From positions 2,976,001 to 3,040,000 of the forward strand of contig NC_079241.1 of the NCBI RefSeq assembly GCF_028009165.1: 64,000 nucleotides of DNA. Direction: 5' to 3'. Origin of the DNA: Akanthomyces muscarius. Its lineage: Eukaryota > Ascomycota > Sordariomycetes > Hypocreales > Cordycipitaceae. Below the pieces are notes generated by a model that was not told where the DNA came from, ran no database searches, and worked only from the letters and a program-made list of their open reading frames with translations. The position numbers and the translations under genes were made by a program. Shown piece after piece: positions 13,088 to 23,082 of this stretch (position 1 is its first letter; each line of letters opens with the position of its first letter).

Positions 13088-14289
13088 ATGCCCGAAGCGC
13101 CGCTTACATGCGACGAGGTCCTGGGTCGCGGGTGGAACGACTTCTCGGACAGCGAGATGCGATCGCTGCTCCGTTCAGAGCGCAAAAAGATGACGGAGAC
13201 GTTCAACAACCTACCCGACGACAACCGGCCGCCCAAAAAGGCCTTTGACGGCTGGTACGAGCTGGCGCCGTTTCAGCTACGATGGGAGTTTGAAGAGTAT
13301 CTCGAAGAAGTGCCCGAGACGATTGAAGGTTCCCCGCTGCCGATACCCGGGGCCCGTGCCATTATAGCTCCGTAAGTACTCCCGCAGCCATGCATAGTCC
13401 CTCTTCTTTCCCGTTTCCGTGTCTAGGAACGTTGGCGACTAACTTGTTGAATAGTCATGCCGGATATGCCTACTCAGGACGTTGCTCCGCGTGGGCCTTT
13501 CGCTGCCTGGATCTCTCCAAGGCCAAGCGCGTGTTTGTGCTGGGGCCGACGCACTACTTTTACTTTACGGGCCTCGCTCTGTCGACGTATTCCAAGTACA
13601 GCACCCCCCTCGGTGCCTTCACCGTCGACCAGCAGACGCTGCGTGACATTGCCGCGGCCGCCGAGTCGCACGGCAAGCCCGAGGTGCGCAACATTCCGCG
13701 GCGTCGCGAGATTGACGAACACAGCCTCGAGATGGAGATTGCATTTCTCTATCAGCGCTGCGAGGCCGTCTTTGCCACGCCCGCCGAATTCCCCTCCATC
13801 GTGCCGATGCTCGTGTCCGGCGGCGCGGCCGACGAAAAGGCCACTGGCCGGCTGCTGCTGCCGTACCTGCGGGACCCCGAGAACGCCTTTGTCGTGAGCT
13901 CAGACTTTTGCCACTGGGGCCGCCAGTTCAGCGACTATCGGCCGTACTTCAAAGGAAACGACCGCAGCAAGCTGGTGAACCTGCGGGATTCAGACGCGCC
14001 GCCGCAACCGCCGATCCACGAGAGCATCCGCATGCTCGACTACGAGGCCATTGAGGCGATGGAGACGGGCTCGCACGACGCGTTTGTGGAGAACCTCGAG
14101 GAGACGGACAATTCGGTCTGCGGGCGACATCCGATTGGGGCCATGATGGCGGCGCTGGAGCTGCTCGGCGCGGACAGCAAGGGCGAGGACAAGCCGCGGT
14201 TCAAACACGTCCGGTACGATCGGAGCGCGCTACTGACGGACCCGACCAAGTCGAGCGTGAGCTACGTGTCTGCGTATGCAACGTTTTGA
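13088..14289 (+). CDS. mho1: MEMO family protein (Mho1-like)
   Basis: MEMO proteins resemble class III non-haem iron dioxygenases. Human MEMO1 binds metal and has been linked to cell motility and copper/redox homeostasis; yeast Mho1 is the fungal counterpart. Exons are 13088-13371 and 13455-14289, giving 372 residues. The intron (GTAAGT..TAG) interrupts the Pro codon just before the conserved HAGYAYSG (His96). Other family hallmarks are GPTHYFY, the SSDFCHWG block, and NSVCGRHPIG, which contains the conserved Cys-Gly-Arg-His. These residues match the metal-site His and Cys positions of human MEMO1, so the site looks intact. The protein is longer than human MEMO1 (297 aa), with a charged insertion near the C-terminal third (GADSKGEDKP). 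It starts at the first ATG after a short leader. Codon use is GC3-rich, unlike the flanking spacers. Confidence 0.93.
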
Positions 14290-16344
14290 TGACATGCAGT
14301 ATGCATATGGCGGAGTATGATGATGGCACATATACATTGTAGAGTAGCATTTCTTGTTCATCGCAGTGCCTTTTCTTGCTGCCTTCTTTGCTTTCTTTCC
14401 ACGTTTTATTCATTTTCAATGATATAATTTCCTTTGCATTTCTGGTTCCGGCCCTCCAAGATGTGCAGAATGGAAGGCATGGAAATGTGACATCATGAGA
14501 CACAGTCCGAGCTCCGAGGCTGGAATGCGACCAGATCTCTACGAGATCTTCGGAGACATTTCTTGCGTCAACGACGCAGAAACAGCCCGGTCACCTTTTG
14601 CGTATGCGCATTCGGCTGTGCATGCATGAAGAAAGCCCAACTGTCTGAATAGTAGGCTAGGCTGGAGAGCTTGAGCAAAGAGCGAGCCTTGCTGACCGGC
14701 GTCGTTTGAGCTGCAGCGGGCTGGGCCATTTTGTGGCGTCCCACTAGGCTAACGAGAAGCTGATGCTATTTTCTGCAACATTTGCCTCGTGGCTATAGCG
14801 GTGTCTACACGGAGAGACATTGAGCAGCAACTTGTCAAGCACATGCAGTTTCGGGGGTTCTTGTGATTCTACCAAAAGACATGTCGGCGCTGACGATGGG
14901 AGTTTGCTGGCCAGCCGAGCCAGCCCTGTAGACGGCGGCGTGCAATGTCCCAGAGACGCCGATTCCAATCTCTGCACTTGAAACGGGCGCCACTTTTCAT
15001 CCAAGCCGGATGGCCCTACAAGCCTGTAACAAGCTCAAAAAGCGAGCAAAGGGCTGCGGCAGTCGCCCTTGTTACAGGTGGAGGAGAGGGGGGGACGGAA
15101 GAGGGGGAATAGCTGGCTGCCGCTTGCCTTGTCGCATCCCATCTGAACTGCCACCACAATGGACAGATGGCCGTCAATTCTCTAAGCGCTTGGCTTGGAA
15201 GCAGATCCTCGGACTGCTAGCTCGGCTCAGTAACACGAGGCGTTTCTCCAGTGGTTGGGGATGCGGCGTCAGAGGTTTACGTGTGGTGGCAAGGCCAGCC
15301 GGCGCAGTCGCTGTGCACCAATCATAGACCATGGTTTAGACCTTTTTTTAGCCAAGTGCCCTGCCAAAACGCCCATGTCCAGGGACCGTTTTCGTGTCGG
15401 AAGCGATTTGTAGGACGGGGTGGGATGGCCAAAAAAGTGTGCCTAGTGCAGAGTCAGTCAGCGCGCGCCAACTGGAGCACGAGGGGTCCAGTCGAGGGGG
15501 AGGATATGAAGACAGAGCATCGCTTGGCTACGAATAGAGCGACGAAGAGAGCAGTATATGTGTGCGCATTCATGAATACCGTCGACATTGTAATAAATTG
15601 CCCAAGAACGAGCGTTGCAGAGCTGTTGCAGCCGGTACACCACAGAGGCATCCAAGCCAGCCAGGCACCCGCATCCTCTTTTTAGGGTGTCGCTAGGGAC
15701 CAGGCTTGGTGGGCCTAGCGCCGGAACCCAGGTCTCAAGACAAGTATCGGTACAAGTATTTGCTAATGCTTCCCACTTGAAGCCAAGTACCCTCGCTCCT
15801 CCCGGGACAGTGTGCCTGGTTAAACTTGGCTGGCACTACGCAGCCCCTTTTGATTGCCACTCCCCACTACGGTCTCTCAATTAGCCTGCTTTTCAGCATC
15901 ATCAACAGCGCTGTCTGTCCATCTCTTGCTGTTCCTTCATTTCGCCTCTTTTTCACTTCATCTCTTTTTAATCTACTACTTTTTTCTCTCTACATATTCT
16001 TTTTCCGGGGGCTCGCCAACCATTCCCGCACGGCAATCGCTTCCATCCCATATCCTCCGATTGCAGCACCATAATCGTCTGACTCAAACACACTTGCTTC
16101 GCATACTCCAGCAAGGCTCGCAGCACTTGACGAACGGCCCGCTTCTGGCCTGACGCATTTCATCCTCGATCAAAATGAGTGTCAGTTTTGCCCCGTCCCC
16201 GGTTGTCCTCCACTGCCCTGTCGCCGCACGTCACACTCCGATGCAGAGCGCTTGGCATTCTTGCCTCTTTTTTCGTCCCAATCTCTCTCTCCGATGCACT
16301 TTCTTCGTTCTCGCTGCAATTAACAAGACTTCATTATACTGACA
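14290..16344. other. intergenic region with CT-rich leader of the syntaxin gene
   Basis: I see no gene here. The left half is featureless. The right half (about 15860-16120) becomes strongly pyrimidine-rich, with runs of CTTTTTC/TCTTTTT, which is typical of fungal core promoters and 5' leaders just upstream of transcription starts. It is best assigned to the syntaxin gene whose ATG is at 16345. ATG triplets within the leader (for example at 16174) open only short frames. Confidence 0.5.
15890..16010 (+). promoter_or_regulatory. CT-rich tract upstream of the syntaxin gene
   Basis: This is a pyrimidine-dominated stretch on the coding strand about 340-450 nt before the start codon. Such tracts commonly precede transcription start sites of well-expressed genes in filamentous fungi. 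The assignment rests on composition and position only. Confidence 0.4.
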
Positions 16345-17767
16345 ATGGCTGGACAGTACGGGTTAGTAATTGGTCCTCTCCTCGCAGTGCAACGAACCTC
16401 ATCAAGCGCCAGCACGACGGTGCACAGCGGCACGCCGCCGTCTGACCTTCGCGAACTCGGGCTGACGTCTTTTTTGAATTGACAGATACGGAAACCAACA
16501 GCCGAACCCTTACGACCAGCGCGGTCAGGGCTACGGCGGCCAGCAGGGCGGCTACGGCGGTCAACAACAACAGAACCCTTACGCAGGGCAAGGAGGCTAC
16601 GGACAGCAGCAGCAGCAGAACCCTTACGCCGCCGGTGGTGGCAACAGCCGTTATGGTAACAACAACAACTCGTCGATAGATGGTGGCTATGCTGGTAAGC
16701 AGAACTCTCCTGGCGTCGCAAGAAGGCAGGTAATGAAATTAGCTGACTTTTCTCCAGGCTCTAATGTCGAGATGGCTCCCCTCGCCCAGAATGCTGGCTC
16801 CATGGCCGGCAGCGATGGCAACGCCATCCTCAACGAGTGCCGCGAAATTGACACCGGCATCGCCCAGATTGAACGTAACCTCGAGCAGCTGCGCATGATT
16901 CAGCAGAGAACCCTCGACGACGCCGATAGCTCCTCCTCCAGCGCCGCCAACCGCCAGCTCGATGCGCTCTCCTCGGAGACGATGGCACAGTACCGCGAGC
17001 TCACCGAGCGCGTCCGCACTATCAAGTCCAACCCCGAGGCCAACACCCCCAAGAACAAGCCTCAGGTGGGCCGTGTCGACCGCCGCCTGAAGCAGGCCAT
17101 TCAGCAGTACCAGCAGGTCGAGTCGGGCTTCCGCAAGCGCACCCAGGACCAGATGGCCCGTCAGTACCGCATCGTTCGCCCCGAAGCCTCGGAGCAGGAG
17201 GTCCGCGCCGCCGTAGAGGACACGAGCAACAACCAAGTCTTCAGCCAGGCCCTTATGCAGAGCGATCGCCAAGGACGCGCCCGCGCCGCCCTCTCCGCCG
17301 TCCAGGACCGTCACAAGGCCCTCGTCAAGATTGAGCAGCAGATGGTCGAGCTGTCCCAGCTCTTCCAGGACATGGACACGCTGGTCGTCCAGCAGGAAGC
17401 CGCCGTCACGCAAATTGAGCAAAAGGGCGAGGAAGTCGTCGAGAATCTCGACAAGGGTAACGAGGAAATCGGCGTCGCTGTCAACACTGCTCGCAAGACG
17501 AGAAAGAAGAAGTGGATCTGCCTTGGTATCTGCGTTGCCATTATCGTGATTGTCATCATCATTGTCCTGATCTACATCTTTGTGATCCGTGGTCAGAACA
17601 ACAACAACAACAACAATAGCAACCCGAAGCGTGCTATCGAGATTACTGCTCGCGCTCTGTTGCCCAATATCGACGCCCGTTCTGCGGAAGACCAGCAAGG
17701 CTTGTCAGATCTCACCCGTTTGATGAAGGACCGCGTGCATCTGCCCCAAATTGCGCGCCGCCAGTAA
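16345..17767 (+). CDS. sso1: Sso-type plasma-membrane syntaxin (Qa-SNARE) with C-terminal extension
   Basis: Qa-SNAREs of this type act on the plasma membrane in fusion of secretory vesicles. Exons are 16345-16361 (only 17 nt), 16486-16694 and 16758-17767, giving 411 residues. The N-terminal ~75 residues are rich in Gln, Gly, Tyr and Asn, with repeated NPY and GGYGGQQ units. They precede the Habc-like helical region (from about residue 85) and the SNARE motif (about 260-320), whose LVVQQEA block supplies the central-layer Gln. A basic TRKKKW stretch leads into a single 24-residue hydrophobic anchor (about 329-352). Most syntaxins end shortly after the anchor, but here 59 further residues follow: a run of seven Asn, then PKR, a mostly polar segment and a final ARRQ. 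The extension is in frame and ends at TAA 17765-17767. The neighbouring gene on the right is convergent. Confidence 0.92.
17596..17619 (+). repeat. AAC trinucleotide tract inside the syntaxin gene
   Basis: An (AAC)n tract encodes the Asn run directly after the membrane anchor of the syntaxin. Its length may vary between strains. Confidence 0.75.
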
Positions 17768-18779
17768 ATATTCTACGACGCTCGATCAAAGGACCCATTT
17801 CAATTTTTCCCACACAAAATATACAATTCTGTTTTATTTGGGCATCTTTTTGCACGACTACCAACCACCTTTGAGTCAAAGAAAGGAAGACGACGGAGAA
17901 GGATGGAAGAATCACAACTCCCTTGCGGTTGAACATGACGCTCCTCTGAACATGGCAAATCGTGCGCCCTGGAAAGAAGCAGACCAACAAGCACACACCC
18001 TCTTTTATCAGCGTGGAAAAGGACGCCAGACTCGCACCATTTTGCTTGCACCATTTTCTATTGTTTTTTGGGTCTCTCACATATTAGGATGGAGGGGCGC
18101 CTGCGTCGTTTGTTTTGATATGGTCTGTCGTTCTTATTTCTGCCTGTTTTCTTTTTACTTAATAACTCTTTTTCCTTTTTTCCACACACTCTCTCTATTT
18201 CTCTCTTTGTTCTGTTGATTTTTTTAAGGAGAAAAAGAATGGTGTTGGCGTACCAACTTTGTAATTTGTAGTCATTCAAAATTTTTCTCATTGTTAGTTT
18301 ACTCTTTTTTTTTTTTTCGCAGAGAGCAGTACCAGAAAAAAAAATCTTTAAATAATGTCTTGTGTCGTGATGACGAAGCGAAAAGATTTAGAGCGCGAAA
18401 CTGCATGTAGTAGCAAGAGCTCTTGATAGAGTAGAGAAGTGATGTTCACATTTGTCCAACTATGGTGAAAGTAAACTCCTGTAAACGCCTGAAGCTGTCT
18501 AAATACAAAAAAATGAATGAGAAAACCATGTATTTAAAAAAAAAAACCTTATGAGAAAGAAAAAGAGGCCAATCTGTGCCGAACAGGCGGGAAATCATTT
18601 GCAACAAAAATCCAGAAAGTGAAAAAGAAGAAACATTGGCTGTGTTTTGTATCGTTGCAATGTGTTGGTGCGTATTGCTGTCGTTAGGTATATAGGTATA
18701 TATATCATGTATTCGTCAAGAGTAATGGGTTGGTATAGCAAACAAGGGATTGATGGACATTTGTTTTCAGTCCGTGTCA
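17768..18779. other. convergent intergenic region
   Basis: This is the shared 3' spacer between the syntaxin (+) and the unknown-function gene (-). It is AT-rich with A and T homopolymers (for example T13 near 18306 and A12 near 18536) and several AATAAA-like or TTTATT signals compatible with 3'-end processing. No gene is seen. Confidence 0.55.
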
Positions 18780-19718
18780 TCAGGTGTTGGTCGAGGCATC
18801 GTGCGATTGACTGGCCGTTCCGGAGCGGAGCGTGCCCGGGTCGTGAATCTCGTGGCTCTCCGCAGCAGCAGCAGCAGCAACACCCGCGTCGTCATCACCG
18901 TGTTGATGGGCCACGACGGCGCGGCGCTTCTCGCCCTCGCCGACGACCTTTTTCAGGATGCCCATGCGTCTTCGGAAATCGTCCGCCAGCGCCTCGAGGT
19001 CCTCGCGGGCAGCGCTGCCGCTGCCCGTCGACGAGCGCAGGCTGCCGGCGCTGCCGACGGCCTCGGCCGAGGAGCGCAGATCGACAGGGTCGCGCGAGAC
19101 GCCCTCGACATGCAGCATCAGCGCGGCAGCGCCGCCGCCCGACGATCCTCTGCTGGGTTGCTCGCTGGGGGCGCCGCTGCTGCTGCCACCGTCGGACTGC
19201 TGCTTGGACAGCGCGGCCGCCGTGACGGCAAACTCGGGGCCGAGGCTCGACGCGCACGAGACGGCCCAGGCATCGTAGGCCGGCGTCGGCGCAAGATCGA
19301 CGACGAGGCTGCGGTGCTGCTGATCGTCGTCGTCTTGTGCGGTGGCGTCGGTGGGTATGGAGGCGTCATCATCGCTGAAGAGGTAGTGTATGCGCGGGTG
19401 CACCGTGGCGCCGGTCGTGGCATTCGTGAGGAGGGCAAAGAGCGGCTCAAACGGAGGCGGAGGCGGCGGAGGGTGTTGAGAGGAGGATGAGGAGGGGATG
19501 TGCTCGGCAGAGGTCGAGGCGGCAACGCCAAAGGCGACTGAGGAGGCGACGGCGCCGCTGTCGTCGCCGACGCTGCAGTCGGCGGCCGAGAGCTGGATCG
19601 GGTCTGCTGGGCGTCTCTGGGTATCGTCGGCGGGTGCCGTTGCTGCCGCTGCTGATGTGGAGGAGGGTGATAATATGGTGCGTGACGCAGTGTCTGCGTC
19701 TGCAGACGGGGTTGCCAT
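18780..19718 (-). CDS. conserved fungal protein of unknown function
   Basis: This is a single-exon gene of 312 residues. The start (19718) lies in a strong ACCATGG context; an upstream in-frame start has no support. I recognise two blocks as the kind conserved among ascomycete hypotheticals: residues ~90-118 (EPLFALLTN..HPRIHYLFSDDD) and ~136-172 (HRSLVVDLAPTP...WAVSCASSL), but I cannot name the family. The N-terminal 80 residues are low-complexity Ala/Ser/Thr, followed by a run of seven Pro. Residues ~235-265 form a charged helix (AREDLEALADDFRRRMGILKKVV). There is no signal peptide or membrane segment. The long open frames on the opposite strand are GC-rich shadows. The gene converges on the syntaxin. 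Confidence 0.72.
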   Translation of the reverse strand: MATPSADADTASRTILSPSSTSAAAATAPADDTQRRPADPIQLSAADCSVGDDSGAVASSVAFGVAASTSAEHIPSSSSSQHPPPPPPPFEPLFALLTNATTGATVHPRIHYLFSDDDASIPTDATAQDDDDQQHRSLVVDLAPTPAYDAWAVSCASSLGPEFAVTAAALSKQQSDGGSSSGAPSEQPSRGSSGGGAAALMLHVEGVSRDPVDLRSSAEAVGSAGSLRSSTGSGSAAREDLEALADDFRRRMGILKKVVGEGEKRRAVVAHQHGDDDAGVAAAAAAESHEIHDPGTLRSGTASQSHDASTNT

Positions 19719-20613
19719 GGTTCGTGTTTCGTTGGAGGTGTGTGTGTGTGCAACCAAAGCTTTCCGGTAGAGTGTTGCAGCCCAAGTATTTCGACAGAGA
19801 GAGAGAGGGCGTTCAGTGGCAAAGGGAGCCACGGTCCGGAAGCATCATAGATAAGGGGGAAAAGGGTCCCTTTGTTGGAAGCACCACAACAACAGCCAAA
19901 TACCAAAAAATAAGGAAAGAAGAGATGGAAACAAACTGATTAGATGTTGACGTTTGGGTCCTAGGCAGACGAGAGACCCTTGAACGGTTCGAGGTCGGCG
20001 AGGTACCTATCTTATCAGCACGTGGAGTTTGGGAGAGGGAGAAAACGGCTTTGGACCTAGAAGTACCTAAGGTATCCGTACGCTGATTGAGTGTATACTC
20101 ACTAAGTAGGTACAGCGCTGAGCAGCCCCCAGCCAGAAGCGGCCAGTGCACTGGGTGGCGCTGTCACTGGCGCGCCTTGGAGGTCCACTGCCCACCTACC
20201 TAGTAGGTACCTAGCAAAAAGTGCCAGTAAGGCATCGATTGAATTCCGTCGTACAGACAATGCGATGTCGTATGTTTTTTTCTCGATCGATCGCCTAGGG
20301 GTTCTTTTTAGCCCTATCTTCAGATCTTCTTATATCCGAACAGCCTTCTTGTTTCCGCCATTTGTGATATTTGCGCTATTCAATCGTAGCACCCGTCACA
20401 TTCAGAGATCCGAATTCCGTGTCATCTCCAAATGTATTTTTATTTCTTTCCTTCCTTCCCCTTTCTTTCCTCTGAAAAAAATTCTACATCAACTTACAGT
20501 TTATCTTCTTGGGTATATATCAGGCCGTGGTTGCATCTGCCGCGTCGTTGATGCCTGCACGGTTCCCTGCTCGAGCATATCCGGCTCCCATCACCAAAGC
20601 CAAAAGAAGCTCC
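19719..20613. other. intergenic region with TAGGTA/GGTACC motif cluster
   Basis: This spacer lies upstream of the unknown-function gene and downstream of the GH18 gene. No gene is seen. Copies of a TAGGTAC/GTACCTA motif cluster at about 20001-20215 (listed separately). The stretch 20270-20500 is T/C-rich and probably belongs to the GH18 3' untranslated region or to no gene. Confidence 0.5.
20001..20215. repeat. cluster of GGTACCTA/TAGGTAC motifs
   Basis: At least five copies of a short palindromic-type word occur within 215 nt: AGGTACCTA at 20001-20009, GTACCTA at 20063-20069, TAGGTAC at 20107-20113, and CCTACCTAGTAGGTACCTAG at about 20194-20213. Related words recur in other spacers (22529-22538, 31031-31043, 31094-31107, 54969-54976). 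Function is unknown. Confidence 0.6.
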
Positions 20614-21925
20614 TCATGAGCTATGCAATGTCGCAAAGCCAGCCGTGATGAGGCTTCTCGTTCGTTCGTCCGCGTCCGTGCAAGCGTTGGAGTAAAATAG
20701 TCCCTGATGAAGCGTTAACAACTTCCCCCTTTGCCTGATAATGCGCTATTGGATGAGCTTTGGCGCAAGCAAAACGTACCCCGTATCCTTTTTGTTTGCA
20801 AAAGTCGGCCTTTTCTTTGACCGTCTCTGGGTTATCGTACGCGATGAAACCCTCTGTCCCACCCGCGCAGTATGCCGAGATGCGGCGCCTGTCGATGCCC
20901 TCCTGCCTTCCTTCTACCGGGAGCCCTAGATAGTCCACCGACCGCGAGCTGGCCGGGTCGTACGGCTGCGCGGGGCCGTCGCAGCCCGGAAAGGTGGTTC
21001 CAAACGTAGGAATACCGAGGAGGATCTTTTGCGCCGGAAAGCTGCGCGACACGAGGTAACTGGCCGCCGTTGACGTCGAGGGCTCGTCCTTGGCCAAGGA
21101 ATACAGCTGCGACGGGCAGAGGCTGCGCCCGGGCTGCGCGTGGTGCAGGTTGTACGTCTGCAGGTTCATAAAATCCAGCGCCTGCGCCGCCGTGGGGAGG
21201 TCAATGTGCTGCAGCACCGCCGGGTTTGCTGGCAGCGCGGCCGTCAGCAGGAGTCGCTTGTCCTGCATCTTGGATCGCACGGCCTGCACGAGCGCCAGGA
21301 AGTTGGCGCCCTGCACCGGATCAGCTGGCACATGCCACGAAACTTGTCCGTTGGTCAGCGACGGCCTGTGAAGCCGGGAAAATATCGCAGTCCAAACTTA
21401 CTGTCCACGCCGTCGAGCCCCGACGCTACCACGAGTCCCGCCGCCGTGTGCGCAAAGTTGTGACGCGTAGCGGGATTCGTCGCAATAGAGACAAAGACGT
21501 TGGATGCAGCAGGACCGCCTATCGAAAGGAGTACTTTCAGATGTCGATGTTGCTGCTTGAGCTGCATCAGCGAGCCCAGTCCTCCCTCGACGCCGTCCAC
21601 GGGGGATTTGATGTCGGTCCACATATCTCCAAGCTTCACCAGTAAGCGTCAGTACATTCACAAATAGAATACATGATCAGGGAAACATGGAGAAAATGGC
21701 GACGAGATTCGCACATACATAAACGATCCCGTCTGGCGCGACACTCGCGTATGCGTAGTACACCAAATTGATGCAACCATAGTCGAGCTTGGCCGGCGTC
21801 TCGCCCCGAGCAATGTGTCCATTGTGGAAATACACTGCGTTCATATACATGACCTGGCCCAGCTGTGCCAACGGAAACATCTGCCGCGATGGCAAAGTCG
21901 CCGACCCCGCCGGCGGAGAGTCCAT
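20614..21925 (-). CDS. GH18 chitinase-like protein with degenerate catalytic motif
   Basis: GH18 enzymes cleave chitin using the last Glu of DxxDxDxE. Exons are 21925-21719, 21633-21402, 21342-20780 and 20703-20614, giving 363 residues and no signal peptide. The frame is intact through all four exons. The SxGG motif is present (VLLSIGG), as are family blocks such as ILLGIPTFGTTF and a C-terminal GGLFYSN. The catalytic motif, however, reads DGVDISWH (about residues 143-150): relative to DGVDxDWE, the third Asp is Ser148 and the acid/base Glu is His150. The later YD motif reads YN (Tyr210-Asn211). The only acceptor I can use at the intron inside this motif gives this reading; the nearer CAG leads to a stop. 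Hydrolysis is therefore unlikely, and chitin or oligosaccharide binding may remain. In-frame ATGs at 21880 and 21850 are alternative starts. Confidence 0.82.
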
Positions 21926-22177
21926 GACGGAAGTTGTGGGTTCCCAGCCAGATTCCGACGACCGTTTGGGAAGATCTCGAGATGGTTTTGCGACGTTCAA
22001 ACGGTCGGGCTACCGGTGGAGGGAGGATGGGAGAGTCTCGTCTTGCTGCTTGGCGAGAGAGGGAGAATGGCATCCATACGCTACTTCTATAGTGTGGGCT
22101 ATTAGGTTCGCCATCCACATTGTAAGACCCTTTTATCTGCACGAAGCCGGTCGACTCATGTATGTAAGAGAGAAACG

Positions 22178-22255
22178 GTGTGTGAGTGTGTGTGTGCCTC
22201 TGTGTGTGCCTCTGTGTGCCTGTGGTGTGTGGTGCGTCTGCGGTGTGTCGCGTAT
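22178..22255. repeat. GT-rich degenerate tandem repeat
   Basis: Irregular repeats of TGTGTGCCTC and TGTGTGCCTG units sit about 250 nt upstream of the GH18 start. The stretch includes CTGTGTGCCTGT at 22212-22223, the exact reverse complement of the 12-nt unit repeated at 37827-37862. Confidence 0.8.
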
Positions 22256-23049
22256 GCGCTCCTTCCCGTAGCACGGACGAAGGACGACGTTAGGCACCAA
22301 AGGCACGGAAGGGCACACAGGGCGTTAATAAGAATGGCCACCAGGGCCAAAGGGCAAGGCAACGGCGTCACGCCTTGGCCCAGCACACGGGGGGCTTATT
22401 AGCTTACGATTACTCAACAGGATTGGCTCAGGTGAGCGAAAGGGAACAGCGCGTAGCATGCCCAGTATATTAAACAGCAATTCCCCATTTTGCTGGCCTT
22501 ACGGTGGATTGGTGGAGAAGTGTGCATTGGTAGGTAGGCCGAACATTTTGCTGGTGCGGCATATGGAGCAGACAGATCCAGTCAAATGTCAGCACCGGTC
22601 GTAACCTGCTGCAGGAGGAGTTTGATGTTGTCCCATTCCGAGATGAACCGGAGGACCCTTGGAGACGACGTGTCGACAGCAGAGACGGGACGGAAAAAGG
22701 GTACTTGGAGTGGGAAGGAGGGGTTGCATTCGATAAGTCGGCTCTGCATCGTCTGTCGTGTCCTTGGAGCACAGCTCTCCTGGGGAGCCAGCCGCGGAGT
22801 CGGACTGTTTCGTCTCGCCAAGTTTCGGGCCGTTGGCCTTTTGCAAAAGACACCCTACCTACATGCAGTGACTCTCGAATCAGGGGCGACAATCTGCATC
22901 TTCCGTGACCCATGATCAAGTCGAACGCATGTCATAATTGCGGGGGCCCGAAGACGAAGGAACGGCGAGAGGAGAAACGAGAGAGCTACCCTGTCGGCTC
23001 GATGCTGTGCATGATTCAGGCAGCGGTGTAAAGGCTGTGCTGTCAGAAG

Positions 23050-23050
<1 letters not shown>

Positions 23051-23082
<32 letters not shown>
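23051..23082. repeat. (AGCC)8 tetranucleotide repeat
   Basis: Eight perfect AGCC units are present. The same unit in the opposite orientation (GGCT) forms a seven-copy tract at 37754-37781. Confidence 0.9.

Noticed and set aside
16739..17698. 319-codon minus frame
   Set aside because: It is the complement of the syntaxin coding exon, whose splice sites and SNARE motif are clear.
18750..19490. 246-codon + strand frame
   Set aside because: It is antisense to the unknown-function gene, Ala/Arg-rich, and has no motif; the minus frame has a good start context and conserved-looking blocks.
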